Below are positions 62,108 through 64,000 of a DNA stretch of 64,000 bases, in pieces. The stretch is from positions 19,073,233-19,137,232 of the forward strand of contig OW285188.1 in assembly GCA_935421135.1 (NCBI GenBank), read 5' to 3'. The stretch comes from Bugulina stolonifera (Eukaryota; Bryozoa; Gymnolaemata; Cheilostomatida; Bugulidae). Made by a program: the position numbers and the translations under genes. Position 1 is the stretch's first letter. Every line of letters starts with the position of its first letter. A model generated the notes under the pieces. It had not been told where the DNA came from. It did no database searches and saw only the letters and a list, made by a program, of their open reading frames with translations.

Positions 62108-63890
62108 CTAGTCACCAGCACTACTGGGCATAGGCACACTGGAGAGAGGTGATTCACTATCAGGGTCCACTGACATCGGTACTTCTGATTCGGCATTCTC
62201 AGCCGAGTCTTGTAGTGATTTATACATGTTACATACAACATCATCCTGTAATACATGTTACATACAACATCATCCTGTAATATTATTGGCTATACGTAAA
62301 AGGGTAATGATACTGTACAACATTATTGCCATAACAACCGGCTACATTTACAAATTCAAGAGAGAAAATAATCACACACCCAGATTTGCTATAGAGTACA
62401 TGAACTGTATTTAAATGTGAAAACACAAGAGTGATATAAACAATTGAGCGGCAGCTGGCTGTTTATCAACCATGATCAATGAGTATTTAACGACAAGTTG
62501 ATGCTCGTGGAAATACAAGAGAATACATGCTTTCCTTGTAACAGTAGTTAGTATATTTGTGAGACTGGTAGATAACGTACCTGTCCTTCCACAGATATCC
62601 TGGTGAGTAACTCTATCATCACCAGAGAAGGAACCTTTTTCTGGATCAACCAGAACAGCCTGAGAAGATGGCGAGTCATTGATTCTCTTGATATTTTAGC
62701 CTGAAGTTACCAAACAGTAATATTATACACGCAGTGTGTAGGTGACCATATGCATTCAGCACTCAACACTAACATAGTAATAACATGGTACTAAAAAATG
62801 AGAGAAACGATGTCACAAGACAATTTAAGGAATTGGTATATCATCCATTGGCCACATTTCAATTATACATGTAGTACCTGAACCACTTGTAAGCCAACAT
62901 CTGATTGGCCATGGCGATAACCCACTATAGATACCTGGTAATAAACAGCTAATAAAAATAACCATACTGCTCCGATAAATACAACACCAACTATAACACC
63001 GCACTACATGTAATTATGCATAACTCTATGATAGAAGCACACTAACCATAAAGAACATGTCGACTATGTAAATGAGGTTATTAGCGGCCATGATAGAATC
63101 TATATGCGACGCCATGTCATTGACGAGGTTGTGTAGTAACGTGTCGCAGTACGCAACGTCACCCTCGTGTTTCAGAGCCTCCAATACACTGGCAAACAGC
63201 AGCACCTCCTTTGAGTTAATAGCTGCAGAGAGAGACGGGATATACATGGAATCTCAAGTCATCATATATATATATGATTTACACCAAATAATGCATTAGC
63301 GTAGTATTACAGTACTAGTATTACTGTACTAGTATTACTACATGTATATCCCAAGGGACTTCTATGCAATACAGTACATAACACACAGTATAATCACTAT
63401 ATAGGACATGGATGATAAAATAATATTACACATTTGCGTTAGTATTTTATAATGGTAATAGCAGTTGAATCAACTAACGCTGTAAACCTGTAATTTTATA
63501 CACCGAGTACCGAATAAAATGTGCTATACTGTACAATGACCTTCACATGTGACTAAGTATACTATATGTACCTACCGTGTGACTAAGTATACTATATGTA
63601 CCTACCGTGTGACTAAGTATACTATATGTACCTACCGTGTGAGGCATAGTATATTATATGTACCTACCGTGTGACTAAGTATACTATATGTACCTACCGT
63701 GTGAGGCATAGTATACCATGATGTAAGCAGCCGTTTCATTCTCCACCATTATAGAGTTCAGAGAAGGTGGCAGTTCTTCAGCTGCCTCTACCGGAACATC
63801 TGGTAACTTTTGAGTGTGGGATCTAATCTGTTCCTCCACCATCAGCGATTCTATATCTGGTAGAAACTGAACCACTAGCTTGGGAGAGAC
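62108..63890 (-). CDS. NELFB: NELF-B (COBRA1), C-terminal part, 5' end outside the window
   Basis: Four exons read leftward: 63890-63698, 63222-63047, 62700-62581, 62245-62108, ending in TAG at 62108-62110. The phases join without error. The protein aligns with the helical C-terminal third of NELF-B: FLPDIESLMVEEQI and TQKLPDVPVEAAEELP match the region with the LP...EE motif. VVYYASH-like residues and IYIVDMFFM then RESMTRHLLRLFWL match the region before the acidic, Pro/Ser-rich end (PLSSVPMPSSAGD). By family, NELF-B is a subunit of the negative elongation factor that holds RNA polymerase II at promoter-proximal pause sites in the nucleus. The first exon here starts in phase 0, so upstream exons lie beyond 64000. 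The outermost donor and the last acceptor each sit in a tandem duplication. Confidence 0.85.
62223..62280 (-). repeat. 29-bp tandem duplication across the NELFB last-exon acceptor
   Basis: Two exact copies (62223-62251 and 62252-62280). Each holds ATTACAG followed by GATGATGTTG in minus-strand sense. Use of the distal acceptor would add 29 nt and shift the frame; the proximal one (exon start 62245) keeps it. Confidence 0.95.
63548..63715 (-). repeat. 30-bp tandem array reaching into an NELFB exon donor
   Basis: About five to six units, alternating CTAAGTATACTATATGTACC and an AGGCATAGTAT variant. Each contains TCACACGGTAGGT in minus-strand sense, the exact end and donor of the NELFB exon 63890-63698. 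The variant units carry more exon sequence (ATACTATGCC), so they derive from the exon end. Confidence 0.9.
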
Positions 63891-64000
63891 CTGAAAGGGA
63901 GACAACTACTATTATTGCAGGGGAGATAATAGCTATCTATACAGGGGAGATGATACCTAGCAATATAAGTAGGGATATTTGCTAGCATATAGACAAGACA

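Overview
This is animal nuclear DNA. The genes are split by short introns with GT/AG borders, and the families present (membrane ADAM metalloproteinases, coronin, a somatomedin-B/EndoU ribonuclease, NELF-B) occur together in metazoans. The window is AT-rich, full of microsatellites and of the palindromic word TACATGTA, and carries tRNA-derived SINEs. An invertebrate, perhaps a sponge or another early-branching animal, fits. That placement is inference; the species cannot be read from the sequence.

Positions 1-41.6 kb hold a cluster of five complete paralogous ADAM genes plus a 5' remnant of a sixth. Order and strand: remnant (526-678, +), A1 (901-6224, +), A2 (7653-13318, +), A3 (14302-18499, -), A4 (19446-29342, -), A5 (33737-41636, -). 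I could reconstruct all five from start to stop with consistent intron phases. Each has one large first exon (signal, prodomain, reprolysin catalytic domain), then symmetric phase-1 exons for disintegrin and cysteine-rich modules, then membrane and tail exons. A1-A3 are short-tailed and lack an EGF module. A4 and A5 have an EGF-like module and long tails. Zinc sites differ: A2 and A4 are intact, A5 has a Gly-to-Lys change, A1 lost the third zinc His (Asn), and A3 lost the catalytic Glu (Gln). A1-A3 share a nearly identical prodomain on divergent catalytic domains; A4 and A5 share nearly identical disintegrin and EGF exons.

41.6-45.9 kb is intergenic and holds a large inverted repeat. 45.9-54.2 kb is a coronin gene (-), with ten exons and a second candidate terminal exon that also encodes a coronin-type coiled coil. 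54.2-58.7 kb is a divergent intergenic region. 58.7-61.7 kb is a secreted SMB-EndoU endoribonuclease (+). 62.1-63.9 kb is the 3' part of NELFB (-), whose 5' part lies beyond the window.

Two patterns stand out beyond ordinary gene content. First, tandem duplications sit exactly across exon-intron borders in three unrelated genes (A2, coronin, NELFB, four junctions), giving several copies of the same splice site. Second, a foldback family built around GAAGTTGTCCTCTC recurs at about ten sites. The ADAM cluster itself, with active and predicted-inactive members under patchy homogenisation, is the most biologically interesting system here.
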